NCBI RefSeq assembly: GCF_001754075.1
Contig: NZ_MIEH01000018.1
Location: 310,001-374,000, forward strand
Length of the DNA stretch: 64,000 nt
Direction of reading: 5' to 3'
DNA from: Merdimonas faecis
GTDB lineage: Bacteria > Bacillota > Clostridia > Lachnospirales > Lachnospiraceae
Part shown: one piece after another, positions 33,981 to 40,869 of the stretch
How positions within the stretch are numbered: position 1 is the first letter of the stretch
Layout of the letters: each line of letters opens with the position of its first letter
Position numbers and translations under genes: made by a program
Notes under the pieces: generated by a model
What the model saw: the letters and a program-made list of their open reading frames with translations, nothing else
Databases searched by the model: none
Told to the model about the DNA's origin: nothing

Positions 33981-34032
33981 AAACCGCACTTATTTATGAT
34001 ATGGCTCTCCATAACGTATCCAAGTGCGGTTT
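33981..34032 (-). terminator. Inverted repeat/terminator enclosing a copy of the rlmH 3' end
   Basis: AAACCGCACTT (33981-33991) and AAGTGCGGTTT (34022-34032) form a perfect 11-bp stem, with TTTTTT following on the minus strand, so it can end the DUF2442 transcript. The loop encodes, in one minus frame, TWIRYGEPYHK and TAA, the RlmH carboxyl terminus. The arms plus the core resemble the ends of staphylococcal SCC elements. Confidence 0.75.
33990..34013 (-). other. Duplicated rlmH 3' end (candidate attachment site, distal copy)
   Basis: On the minus strand GGAGAGCCATATCATAAATAAG repeats the native rlmH end at 35887-35907 (GGAGAGCCGTATCATAAGTAAG) with two differences, both synonymous third-position changes (CCG/CCA, AAG/AAA). 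The distance between the two is about 1.9 kb, in direct orientation. Confidence 0.75.
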
Positions 34033-34046
34033 ATATATTTAATATT

Positions 34047-34331
34047 CTATACTATTCGTTCTTTACTTTTTTTCAACTCGTGCAAATATAAAGGATCGAT
34101 ATCAATGCACTCGTTTACATTTCTTCCTCCAGCCACATCCCATGCCAATGTTCCATTTAAAACCATACATTTATTCATAAAAATATGATACGCCTTTATT
34201 CGATCAAAAATATTAGGAGCCAAATCTTTTTCTGCATGGCAACATACAATTTTCCCATCATCAAAATATACATCAACAGTATAATCTTCATACGGTATTA
34301 CCTGAACAACAGTTGGAATATATTCTAACAT
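34047..34331 (-). CDS. DUF2442 domain protein
   Basis: A 94-residue protein: IPTVVQVIPYEDYTVDVYFD, then GTLAWDVAGGRNVNECIDID, then PLYLHELKK, matching DUF2442 (a NE0471-like fold). DUF2442 genes are regularly found beside DUF4160 genes; the pair has been suggested to act as a toxin-antitoxin-like unit, but proof is lacking. The DUF4160 gene ends 19 bp upstream here. Confidence 0.85.
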   Translation of the reverse strand: MLEYIPTVVQVIPYEDYTVDVYFDDGKIVCCHAEKDLAPNIFDRIKAYHIFMNKCMVLNGTLAWDVAGGRNVNECIDIDPLYLHELKKSKERIV

Positions 34332-34350
34332 TACAGCGCCTCCTTCATAT

Positions 34351-34611
34351 TTAAACCAAAGGATTGATTCTGTTTAACGGTTTCCCATCTTTTGCAAGTT
34401 CCCAGTTTTGCATTAATTCATCCTGATGGATCACACACCATGCCAACACAAGTTTCAATTGCCTTGATGGCAATGCTCCCTGCAAAACACAGACATCATT
34501 TATATCGATCAAAGCCTTTTTTCCATTATACTCCACATGAAAGTGAGGTGGATTATGGTCATCATAATACATAGTAATCCTTATTCCATAAAACAAAGCA
34601 ATTTCTGGCAT
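34351..34611 (-). CDS. DUF4160 domain protein
   Basis: An 86-residue protein. ITMYYDDHNPPHFHVEYNGK (with the PPHFH signature) and the ending ELAKDGKPLNRINPL are diagnostic for DUF4160. It forms a two-gene unit with the downstream DUF2442. No antitoxin-type DNA-binding domain is visible in either partner. Confidence 0.87.
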   Translation of the reverse strand: MPEIALFYGIRITMYYDDHNPPHFHVEYNGKKALIDINDVCVLQGALPSRQLKLVLAWCVIHQDELMQNWELAKDGKPLNRINPLV

Positions 34612-34746
34612 ACATATACCTCCACCTTAACAGCTCACTTCTTTAATCTTACATATGATTAACTTTATTATAGCTTAGACATCATATTATGTATAGATAA
34701 TTAGGATTTATCAATTTGACTTTAGTTTTATTGCAGAGAATAGTAG

Positions 34747-35079
34747 TTATTTTTTTATTAACTTTACTGTCAACACCAAAATGGCTAATATTGCAGTTAT
34801 AGTGTATATAAAGAATATTATTATTGTTGTATTCATATTTGCTTTAAGCAGATATAAAATTACGGAAACAATAATACCGATAACCGCAAACAAGACACAT
34901 AAGTTCCCCGCAACATTATTTGCATAGTCCCAATTTTCTTTATTTTCCATTATCTTTTTATTGTGGTATCCTACCCTAAAATCAGGAAATTGAGTATGCT
35001 TTTTCTTTAATACAACTGATAAAATCCCTAAAATAAATGCAAAAACAATATAGAGCATAAACAAAAAGATTTTTCCCAT
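34747..35079 (-). CDS. SdpI-like small membrane protein
   Basis: A 110-residue protein with three hydrophobic segments. FPDFRVGYHNKKIMENKENW after the first helix matches the SdpI/YhfL family signature (xGxRxxxxxxxxxxW). SdpI gives immunity to the SDP killing peptide in Bacillus; this short form lacks the N-terminal DUF1648 part, so immunity is only a possibility. The start is ATG 35079, with GGGAGG 10 nt upstream. A longer frame to 35199 would translate repeat module C. Confidence 0.65.
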   Translation of the reverse strand: MGKIFLFMLYIVFAFILGILSVVLKKKHTQFPDFRVGYHNKKIMENKENWDYANNVAGNLCVLFAVIGIIVSVILYLLKANMNTTIIIFFIYTITAILAILVLTVKLIKK

Positions 35080-35130
35080 GAATACTCTACCTCCCACACA
35101 AATTTCAATCTGTCGCCCGATCTTTTCTTC

Positions 35131-35212
35131 ATTATACCATTTGTTTATTTCCCTGTCATTTTCTTTCTTGCATATACAAAAAAGAGAGCAGAACATCATC
35201 TGTCCACTCCCT
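35131..35212 (-). repeat. Terminator-promoter module, copy C
   Basis: In the minus direction GGGAGTGGACAGATGATGTT leads to CTGCTCTC and T6, then AAGAAAGAAAATGACAGGGA, with ATGACA as -35 (35154-35159), 17 bp, and TATAAT (35131-35136) followed by GAAG. The stop codon of the 35196-35504 gene lies inside the module. It drives the SdpI-like gene. Confidence 0.85.
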
Positions 35213-35504
35213 TTCCAAACACTTTGGATGCTTCAATATTTGAGGCATTTTCAAATCCCCCTTCCTTAGAGAATTCAATAATAAGATGAGCAGTTGATCT
35301 TATTATTTCTTCAAACTGCTCAATCTCTTCTTTTGAAAAATGGTAGATATCCTCCCACGTATAATGCGGAAGCCAGCATGCTGCATGTTTAAAACCGTAT
35401 TGTTCATCCTGTTTTTCGATATACACTTTTACTCTTCCATCATCCTGCATATCGGAATGAACAATTTCCGTTTCATCGTTTAATGTCATAAAAGGATACA
35501 TCAT
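35196..35504 (-). CDS. Hypothetical small acidic protein
   Basis: A 102-residue cytoplasmic protein of no recognised family (MTLNDETEIVHSDMQDDGRV, then ACWLPHYTWEDIYHFSKEEI). The beta-rich N-terminus with a helical C-terminus would fit an immunity-type fold, but that is a guess. Its last codons (KGVDR, stop) are supplied by repeat module C, which suggests that the module was joined onto the gene and replaced the native 3' end. Confidence 0.65.
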   Translation of the reverse strand: MMYPFMTLNDETEIVHSDMQDDGRVKVYIEKQDEQYGFKHAACWLPHYTWEDIYHFSKEEIEQFEEIIRSTAHLIIEFSKEGGFENASNIEASKVFGKGVDR

Positions 35505-35587
35505 ATTATCATTCCTTCTGGCTTATATGCTATTTTTTGATTATATTATATCCCACCAACGATACTTTCAAATTCGGATTTGTAGCA

Positions 35588-35749
35588 CTATTGACTTACT
35601 ACTGGTTTGCCCTCTTTATCAAGTAACGGCGTAAATCCTGCTGCATTTCCATTTCTGTGGAAAACATAGTTTACACCTGTTTGTGTATCAACCCAAATTT
35701 CTATTACATCAATCGTGCCTTGCTGATAAATCTTTTTAAAACGCTCCAT
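35588..35749 (-). CDS. DUF6440 family protein
   Basis: A 53-residue protein. MERFKKIYQQGTIDVIEIWV, then DTQTGVNYVFHRNGNAAGFT, then PLLDKEGKPVV is the DUF6440 pattern, a tiny beta-sheet protein common on clostridial mobile DNA; function unknown. AAGGAGG precedes ATG 35749 by 8 nt. It is the first gene after rlmH and is transcribed from repeat module D. Confidence 0.8.
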   Translation of the reverse strand: MERFKKIYQQGTIDVIEIWVDTQTGVNYVFHRNGNAAGFTPLLDKEGKPVVSQ

Positions 35750-35794
35750 AAGTATTCCTCCTTAAATCCTAATTTTTCATTTTCACTTTTCTTC

Positions 35795-35880
35795 ATTATA
35801 TCATTCGTTTACTACTCTGTCATTTTATTTTCGCTCATACAAAAAGAGAGCGGAACATCATATGTCCACTCTCTTCCGCT
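35795..35880 (-). repeat. Terminator-promoter module, copy D, next to rlmH
   Basis: In the minus direction a hairpin (GAGAG-x-GGA-CAT around ATG-TCC-x-CTCTC, 35846-35873) and T5 end the rlmH transcript. Then comes AAATAAAATGACAGAG with ATGACA as -35 (35818-35823), 17 bp, and TATAAT (35795-35800) followed by GAAG. The module starts directly after the rlmH stop codon and is the copy closest to core DNA. Confidence 0.85.
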
Positions 35881-35886
35881 ACTCCC

Positions 35887-36366
35887 TTACTTATGATACG
35901 GCTCTCCATTGATAATCCGGTATCCACGGTACACCTGTTCCAGCAGTATCACCCGCATCAGCTGATGCGGGAACGTCATCCTGGAAAAGCTTAAAGCATA
36001 GTCTGAGCGCACTAAGACCTTCCTTCCCAGGCCGATGGATCCGCCGATTACGAAAGCAAGATGGCTTTTCCCCTGGATACCCAGACTGTTGATCTTATCC
36101 GCCAGTTCTTCAGAAGACAGCATCTTTCCTCCAATCTCCAGTGTAATCACATACATGTCGTCCCTGATATATTTCAGGATCCGTTCCGCCTCCTTATCCC
36201 GGATCTGCTTTTCCACTGTCTCGCTTGCCTGATCCGGAGTTTTTTCATCCTGTACCTCAATGATCTCCAGCTTACAGTAGCGGCCAAGGCGCTTGCTGTA
36301 TTCTGCAATGGCGTCTTTTAAATACTTTTCTTTTATTTTTCCTACACTGATAACCGTAATTTTCAT
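35887..36366 (-). CDS. rlmH: 23S rRNA (pseudouridine1915-N3)-methyltransferase RlmH
   Basis: A 159-residue SPOUT-class methyltransferase that methylates pseudouridine 1915 in helix 69 of 23S r[23 protein letters not shown] is the SAM-binding trefoil-knot region and the carboxyl end [10 protein letters not shown] closes the active site. RlmH is OrfX in staphylococci, whose 3' end is the SCC attachment site; here its end is repeated at 33990. It is the boundary between core DNA and the accessory region. Confidence 0.95.
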   Translation of the reverse strand: MKITVISVGKIKEKYLKDAIAEYSKRLGRYCKLEIIEVQDEKTPDQASETVEKQIRDKEAERILKYIRDDMYVITLEIGGKMLSSEELADKINSLGIQGKSHLAFVIGGSIGLGRKVLVRSDYALSFSRMTFPHQLMRVILLEQVYRGYRIINGEPYHK

Positions 36367-36375
36367 TCTTCCACC

Positions 36376-37125
36376 TTATCCGATATAATGATCCATTAAA
36401 AGCATCGTCATAAATCCAAAGATCAAGGCGTAAGTAGCCTGCCGCTCATAGCCATGGCTGTGAGTCTCAGGGATCATTTCGTCGCTGACAACATAAATCA
36501 TAGTTCCACCTGCAAACGCCAGAGCAAATGGCAGGATTGCAGTCGCAACACTAACAGCTCCAAATCCTACCATGGTGCCGATGATCTCTATGACTCCGGT
36601 GAAGCTGGCAATAAAAAAGACGCGAAGCTTAGGTACACCGGCGATAATCAACGGTGATACGATCACCATCCCCTCCGGGATGTTCTGTAATGCGATTCCA
36701 ACAGCAACCGTGATTGCATTGCTGATATTCTCATTGCCAAAGCCAACACCAGCGGCGATTCCTTCTGGAAGATTATGGATTGCAATTGCCAGTACAAACA
36801 GCATGACGCGGTTTAACTGACTTTGCTTTTCTGAATGAGCCTCCTGGTCCATACCTGTAATATGATGGAGATGAGGCGTCAGGCGGTCCACCAGATTTAG
36901 AAATATGGCTCCTGACAGGATACCAGCCAGCGTGACCCAGATATTGCCTTCATTTAGCGACGGTATGATGAGTCCGATCACGGCCGCGGCAAACATGACC
37001 CCGGCGGCAAATCCCAGAACTACATCATTAAATTCATGCGGTATTTTTTGAAATAAAAAGCCAAGCAGTACTCCTATGATCGTCGCACCGCCTACTCCAA
37101 GTGCTGTAATAAATGCCAGCTGCAT
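36376..37125 (-). CDS. ZIP family metal transporter
   Basis: A 249-residue protein with eight membrane helices. The metal path motifs are HNLPEGIAAGVGFGNEN (TM4) and QNIPEGMVIVSPL (TM5), the ZIP signature; a His-rich loop (PHLHHITG) lies between TM3 and TM4. It should import zinc or iron-like divalent cations. It is 9 bp upstream of rlmH and likely co-transcribed with it. Confidence 0.9.
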   Translation of the reverse strand: MQLAFITALGVGGATIIGVLLGFLFQKIPHEFNDVVLGFAAGVMFAAAVIGLIIPSLNEGNIWVTLAGILSGAIFLNLVDRLTPHLHHITGMDQEAHSEKQSQLNRVMLFVLAIAIHNLPEGIAAGVGFGNENISNAITVAVGIALQNIPEGMVIVSPLIIAGVPKLRVFFIASFTGVIEIIGTMVGFGAVSVATAILPFALAFAGGTMIYVVSDEMIPETHSHGYERQATYALIFGFMTMLLMDHYIG

Positions 37126-37145
37126 AAAATTTTTTCTCCTTTTCT

Positions 37146-37700
37146 TTAATGGTTTTGGGATGTCTGCAGAGCCAGGCTGATACGCTGCTTTACCTGGATG
37201 CCTAATATGGACGCTAGTATAGCCTTTAAAACTGCTGTTGGTATAAAAGGCAGAACACAGGCTGTAATACCTGCAATAACAGAGCTTCCGGTAATAACAG
37301 TATAAAACAGAACACCTATAACGTAATTGGAAAGTGTTCCCAGAATTAGAAGCAATACAAACAGCAGCCGATTCTTAAATTCGATCCCCAGACCAATCAG
37401 ATAAGCCATAATCGGAAAGGACACCAAAAATCCACCAGTTGGCCCTACCAGACTGGGAAGCCCTCCGGTAAAGTTCGAAAACACAGGAACACCAACCACG
37501 CCGATCAGAAGATAAACCAGCATAGACAGTGCTCCTCGCCTGGAACCGAGGATGATCCCGGCCAGGGTGACTGCAAAGGTCTGCATGGTCATAGGTACTC
37601 CCATAGGCATTGGAATAGATATCTGAGCCATAACTGCCGTCACAGCAGCCATGATCCCGATAAAACAAAAGTCTGAAACTGTTGATTTTGAACGGTACAA
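37146..37700 (-). CDS. bioY: Biotin transporter substrate-binding subunit BioY
   Basis: The S component of an ECF-type biotin importer, with six membrane helices. IPMPMGVPMTMQTFAVTLAG and the GGxxxxxGPTGGFL-type segment LVGPTGGFLVSFPIMAYL are family markers. The start is uncertain: TTG 37700 has AAAGGAG 8 nt upstream, whereas ATG 37721 follows the previous stop by one base and has none. ECF energy subunits are not in this window, so it probably shares a common EcfAA'T. Confidence 0.9.
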   Translation of the reverse strand: MYRSKSTVSDFCFIGIMAAVTAVMAQISIPMPMGVPMTMQTFAVTLAGIILGSRRGALSMLVYLLIGVVGVPVFSNFTGGLPSLVGPTGGFLVSFPIMAYLIGLGIEFKNRLLFVLLLILGTLSNYVIGVLFYTVITGSSVIAGITACVLPFIPTAVLKAILASILGIQVKQRISLALQTSQNH

Positions 37701-37722
37701 AAAATACACTCCTTTCTCCATC

Positions 37723-38352
37723 TTATCTGAAAAATATCTGTAAAAAGAATAAGATAAAAATAATCCCGGTAATGATTTTAATAAAAATTGTTGGTTCATT
37801 AAAATCTTTCAGATACACATTCGAATTCTCCAAGGGTATATCCGGATCGCTTCTCTTTTCCTTCAGCTGAAAACCGTCAACCACATGCTTCCATCCAGTG
37901 CGGTCTGTATAAACCTGCACATAGGGCGAACCAATATATTTTTGAAGAGGAATACGGTAGGGATCGCTTTTAATCGTCTGCACAGCGCCTGTCTGCGGAT
38001 CCACGACTTCGATGATCATAAAATAAAATGTCTGACGTCTGCGTCTGCGCCCATCACTGTCCTCATAGTAGTCGTCGTAATATTCCCGTACAATGTTCAG
38101 GATACGCCCCTTAAGAGGAGTACTTTCCTGCATACACTGCCGATGAAATCTTCGATAATAAAATGCCTTTTGAAATCGTCTTACAATTTGGTATAAAACT
38201 AAAATACCAGCCGCATAAAATAACAAGATTCTGGTTTGGAAACCAGACGTGATTGTCACTCTCAAGAGGAAAGAATACCATAGAATCGCAAAGAAAATAA
38301 GGTAAGTAACTCCACTAAGATCCTCATCTACAGTATAGATTGCCTTATGCAT
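37723..38352 (-). CDS. Hypothetical membrane protein
   Basis: A 209-residue protein with two membrane helices near the N-terminus (about 13-55) and one at the C-terminus (about 187-207). The domain between them (~80-185) is a soluble beta-rich region (LNIVREYYDDYYEDSDGRRR, then DPYRIPLQKYIGSPYVQVYT), similar in style to small oligosaccharide-binding-like modules in Gram-positive membrane proteins. Family not recognised. The start is ATG 38352, with GGAG 7 nt upstream. It abuts bioY. Confidence 0.65.
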   Translation of the reverse strand: MHKAIYTVDEDLSGVTYLIFFAILWYSFLLRVTITSGFQTRILLFYAAGILVLYQIVRRFQKAFYYRRFHRQCMQESTPLKGRILNIVREYYDDYYEDSDGRRRRRQTFYFMIIEVVDPQTGAVQTIKSDPYRIPLQKYIGSPYVQVYTDRTGWKHVVDGFQLKEKRSDPDIPLENSNVYLKDFNEPTIFIKIITGIIFILFFLQIFFR

Positions 38353-38374
38353 AATTATGCTCCTTTTTGACAAT

Positions 38375-38411
38375 AGGGGACGTACACTTTTGCAAAAAGT
38401 GTACGTCCCCT
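38375..38411. repeat. REP-like perfect palindrome
   Basis: AGGGGACGTACACTTTT (38375-38391) and its exact inverse complement (38395-38411) form a 17-bp stem with a 3-nt loop just after the nfnB stop. No U-tract follows, so it is unlikely to be a simple terminator. The GGGGACGTAC...GTACGTCCCC form is reminiscent of extragenic palindromes mobilised by RAYT transposases. Confidence 0.7.
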
Positions 38412-38416
38412 GTTAA

Positions 38417-39805
38417 TTATTTAGCAGACAAAAGTTCGTGGATACCTTTTGCGCCTGCCTTTCCTGCACCCATGGCAAGAATAACAGTGGCGGCTCCTGT
38501 CACGGCATCGCCGCCGGCGAATACGCATGCCTTGGAGGTCTGTCCGTTTTCTTCCTCTGCGACGATACATTTTCTGCGGTTGGTTTCCAATCCTTTTGTA
38601 GTGGAAGCTATCAGCGGGTTCGGAGAGGTTCCAAGCGACATGATGACTGTATCTACTTCAATCTCATACTCGGATCCGGGGATCTCTACCGGACGTCTTC
38701 TACCGGATGCATCCGGCTCGCCAAGCTCCATCTTGATGACTTTCATCCCTTTTACCCATCCATTATCATCCACCAGGATTTCTTTTGGATTGGTAAGGAG
38801 GTCAAAGATCACGCCTTCTTCTTTAGCGTGGTGTACTTCCTCTACTCTGGCCGGAAGTTCTGCCTCGCTGCGTCGATATACGATGTGGACTTCCGCACCA
38901 AGACGAAGTGCTGTTCTGGCTGCATCCATCGCCACATTACCGCCGCCGACAACAGCAACTTTCTTTCCGGCCGCGATTGGTGTATCGTAGGAATCATCGA
39001 AGGCTTTCATCAGGTTGCTGCGGGTCAGGTACTCGTTAGCTGAGAACACGCCGTTGGCAGTCTCTCCCGGGATACCCATGAACATCGGAAGTCCGGCTCC
39101 GGAGCCGATAAATACAGCTTCAAAATCCTCTTCTTCCATCAGCTGGTCGATGGTTGTAGATTTTCCGATGACTACGTTAGTCTCAAATTTTACACCCAGC
39201 TCTTTTACTTTTTCAATTTCTTTTTTTACGACCTTTTCTTTTGGAAGACGGAATTCAGGGATTCCGTATACCAGCACGCCGCCCAGCTCATGGAGGGCTT
39301 CAAAAACGGTTACTTCATAGCCAAGCTTTGCCAGGTCGCCGGCACAGGTAAGTCCGGACGGTCCGGAACCGATAACGGCTACCTTGTGGCCATTGGTCTT
39401 TTCTGCCTTCTGCGGTTTGATATCATGCTCCAGCGCATAATCTGCAACGAATCTTTCCAGCTTACCGATCGATACCGGTTCTCCCTTGATCCCGCGGATA
39501 CATTTACATTCGCACTGGGATTCCTGAGGACATACACGTCCGCAGATAGCCGGAAGTGCTGAGGACTCGCCGATAACCTGGTAAGCACCCTCAATATCCC
39601 CTTCTTTTACCTTAGAGATGAATCCAGGAATGTTGATGGATACCGGGCATCCCTGGATACATTTCGCATTTTTACAGTTCAGGCAGCGGGAAGCTTCTTC
39701 CATCGCTTCTTCCTGATTATATCCGTAACATACTTCTTCGAAGTTTGTTGCTCTTACCTTTGCATCCTGTTCTCTGACAGGAACTCTCTTTAACATATCA
39801 GCCAT
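38417..39805 (-). CDS. nfnB: NADPH-dependent glutamate synthase small-subunit-like protein (GltA/GltD family), probably NfnB
   Basis: A 462-residue two-flavin-domain protein. The N-terminus has cysteine sets CLNCKNAKCIQGCP and CGRVCPQESQCECKC for 4Fe-4S clusters; FAD- and NADPH-binding glycine motifs are VIGSGPSGLTCAG and VVGGGNVAMDAA. Annotation pipelines often call it GltA. Because a ferredoxin-NADP reductase-type partner overlaps it (TAATG) and no large glutamate synthase subunit is near, I infer the B subunit of the electron-bifurcating NADH-dependent reduced ferredoxin:NADP+ oxidoreductase. Confidence 0.85.
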   Translation of the reverse strand: MADMLKRVPVREQDAKVRATNFEEVCYGYNQEEAMEEASRCLNCKNAKCIQGCPVSINIPGFISKVKEGDIEGAYQVIGESSALPAICGRVCPQESQCECKCIRGIKGEPVSIGKLERFVADYALEHDIKPQKAEKTNGHKVAVIGSGPSGLTCAGDLAKLGYEVTVFEALHELGGVLVYGIPEFRLPKEKVVKKEIEKVKELGVKFETNVVIGKSTTIDQLMEEEDFEAVFIGSGAGLPMFMGIPGETANGVFSANEYLTRSNLMKAFDDSYDTPIAAGKKVAVVGGGNVAMDAARTALRLGAEVHIVYRRSEAELPARVEEVHHAKEEGVIFDLLTNPKEILVDDNGWVKGMKVIKMELGEPDASGRRRPVEIPGSEYEIEVDTVIMSLGTSPNPLIASTTKGLETNRRKCIVAEEENGQTSKACVFAGGDAVTGAATVILAMGAGKAGAKGIHELLSAK

Positions 39806-40692
39806 TAGTTGTCACCTCCGCAATGGCCACATCCGCCGTGATGGGTGTCGCCTTCCTGTAATTTCAGCATTGCACGGCCTTCCGCTGTCTTGTACATCTG
39901 CTGTCTCTTCATCGCCTCGTCAAAGTTGACCAGGTGTCCGTCGAATTCCGGACCGTCTACACAGGCGAACTTGATCTCATCTCCCACGTGAAGCCGGCAT
40001 GCCCCACACATACCAGTACCATCTACCATGATAGGATTCATGCTGACGATCGTCGGGATCTCCAGCTTCTTTGTCAGCAGACAGACAAACTTCATCATGA
40101 TCATCGGCCCGATTGCAACGCATACATCATATTTGTTCCCCTGCTCTGCCAGTTCCTCGATCATAGATGTAACCATACCGGCATGCCCATATGTACCATC
40201 GTCTGTACATGGATAATAATTTCCTGCAACTGCTTTCATTTCATCTTCCAGAAGCAGCATGTCTTTGGTCTTGGATCCGATGATTACGTCCACATCGATT
40301 CCATGTTCTTTCATCCATTTTACCTGCGGATAGACCGGAGCTGCCCCAACACCACCGCCGACAAACAGAATTTTTTTCTTTTTCAGAGTTTCCAGATCCT
40401 CCTCTACAAGTTCGGAAGGACATCCCAGAGGACCGGTAAAATCACGGAAGGAATCTCCTGCTTTTAATTCAGCCATCTTATGTGTGGATGCGCCCACTGT
40501 CTGAAATACGATAGTGATCGTCCCTGCTTCCCTGTCATAGTCACAGATCGTCAAAGGAATACGCTCTCCTTTTTCGTCCATCTTTACGATGACGAACTGA
40601 CCCGGCATACAGTGCCTTGCGACGCGAGGAGCTTCAACATCCATAAGATAGATCATATCAGCCAGCTTTTCGGCTTTTAATATCTTGTACAT
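39805..40692 (-). CDS. nfnA: Sulfide/dihydroorotate dehydrogenase-like FAD/NAD-binding protein, probably NfnA
   Basis: A 295-residue ferredoxin-NADP reductase-type protein. FAD-binding region HCMPGQFVIVKMDEKGERIP, NAD-binding FVGGGVGAAPVYPQ, and a C-terminal [2Fe-2S] motif CGACRLHVGDEIKFAC. Length and order fit NfnA, the NAD(H)-binding partner of NfnB. The ATG has AGGAGG upstream and a consensus-like promoter 36 bp further up. The stop overlaps the next start by one base. Confidence 0.85.
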   Translation of the reverse strand: MYKILKAEKLADMIYLMDVEAPRVARHCMPGQFVIVKMDEKGERIPLTICDYDREAGTITIVFQTVGASTHKMAELKAGDSFRDFTGPLGCPSELVEEDLETLKKKKILFVGGGVGAAPVYPQVKWMKEHGIDVDVIIGSKTKDMLLLEDEMKAVAGNYYPCTDDGTYGHAGMVTSMIEELAEQGNKYDVCVAIGPMIMMKFVCLLTKKLEIPTIVSMNPIMVDGTGMCGACRLHVGDEIKFACVDGPEFDGHLVNFDEAMKRQQMYKTAEGRAMLKLQEGDTHHGGCGHCGGDN

Positions 40693-40727
40693 CTCGTTTC
40701 CTCCTAAATCTAAATTATGCTTCTTTC

Positions 40728-40756
40728 ATAATAAAGTATCTACCGCAAAATATCAA
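40728..40756 (-). promoter_or_regulatory. Promoter of nfnA-nfnB
   Basis: TTGATA (-35, 40751-40756), a 17-bp spacer and TATTAT (-10, 40728-40733) precede the nfnA ribosome-binding site. I saw no obvious Rex-type site over it. Confidence 0.7.
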
Positions 40757-40810
40757 GTAACTTCGCCATAATAACCAAAAATAAACATACAAAATCGTTA
40801 ATTATTACAC

Positions 40811-40844
40811 AAAAAAGAGACAGATACCTGCATATATCTGCCCC
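40811..40844 (-). terminator. Terminator of the zinc-ribbon/TPR gene
   Basis: GGGGCAGATA and TATCTGTCTC pair over 10 bp (two G-U pairs) with an 8-nt loop and a following TTTTTT on the minus strand. Confidence 0.8.
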
Positions 40845-40869
40845 TTTACTCTAACGATTTTCCAAGGAA

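Noticed and set aside
25527-35880. CRISPR array, because of the repeated units
   Set aside because: Only four copies, about 80 bp each, widely spaced with genes between them; no short regular repeats and no cas genes.
33799-35886. CcrA/B-type or other recombinase inside the rlmH-bounded segment
   Set aside because: No reading frame in this segment or the neighbouring accessory region is large enough or carries a serine- or tyrosine-recombinase motif; the element, if real, is non-autonomous or its recombinase lies elsewhere.
38417-39805. Assignment as the small subunit of glutamate synthase
   Set aside because: No large subunit is adjacent and the overlapping partner is a ferredoxin-NADP reductase-type protein with a [2Fe-2S] site, which fits NfnAB better.
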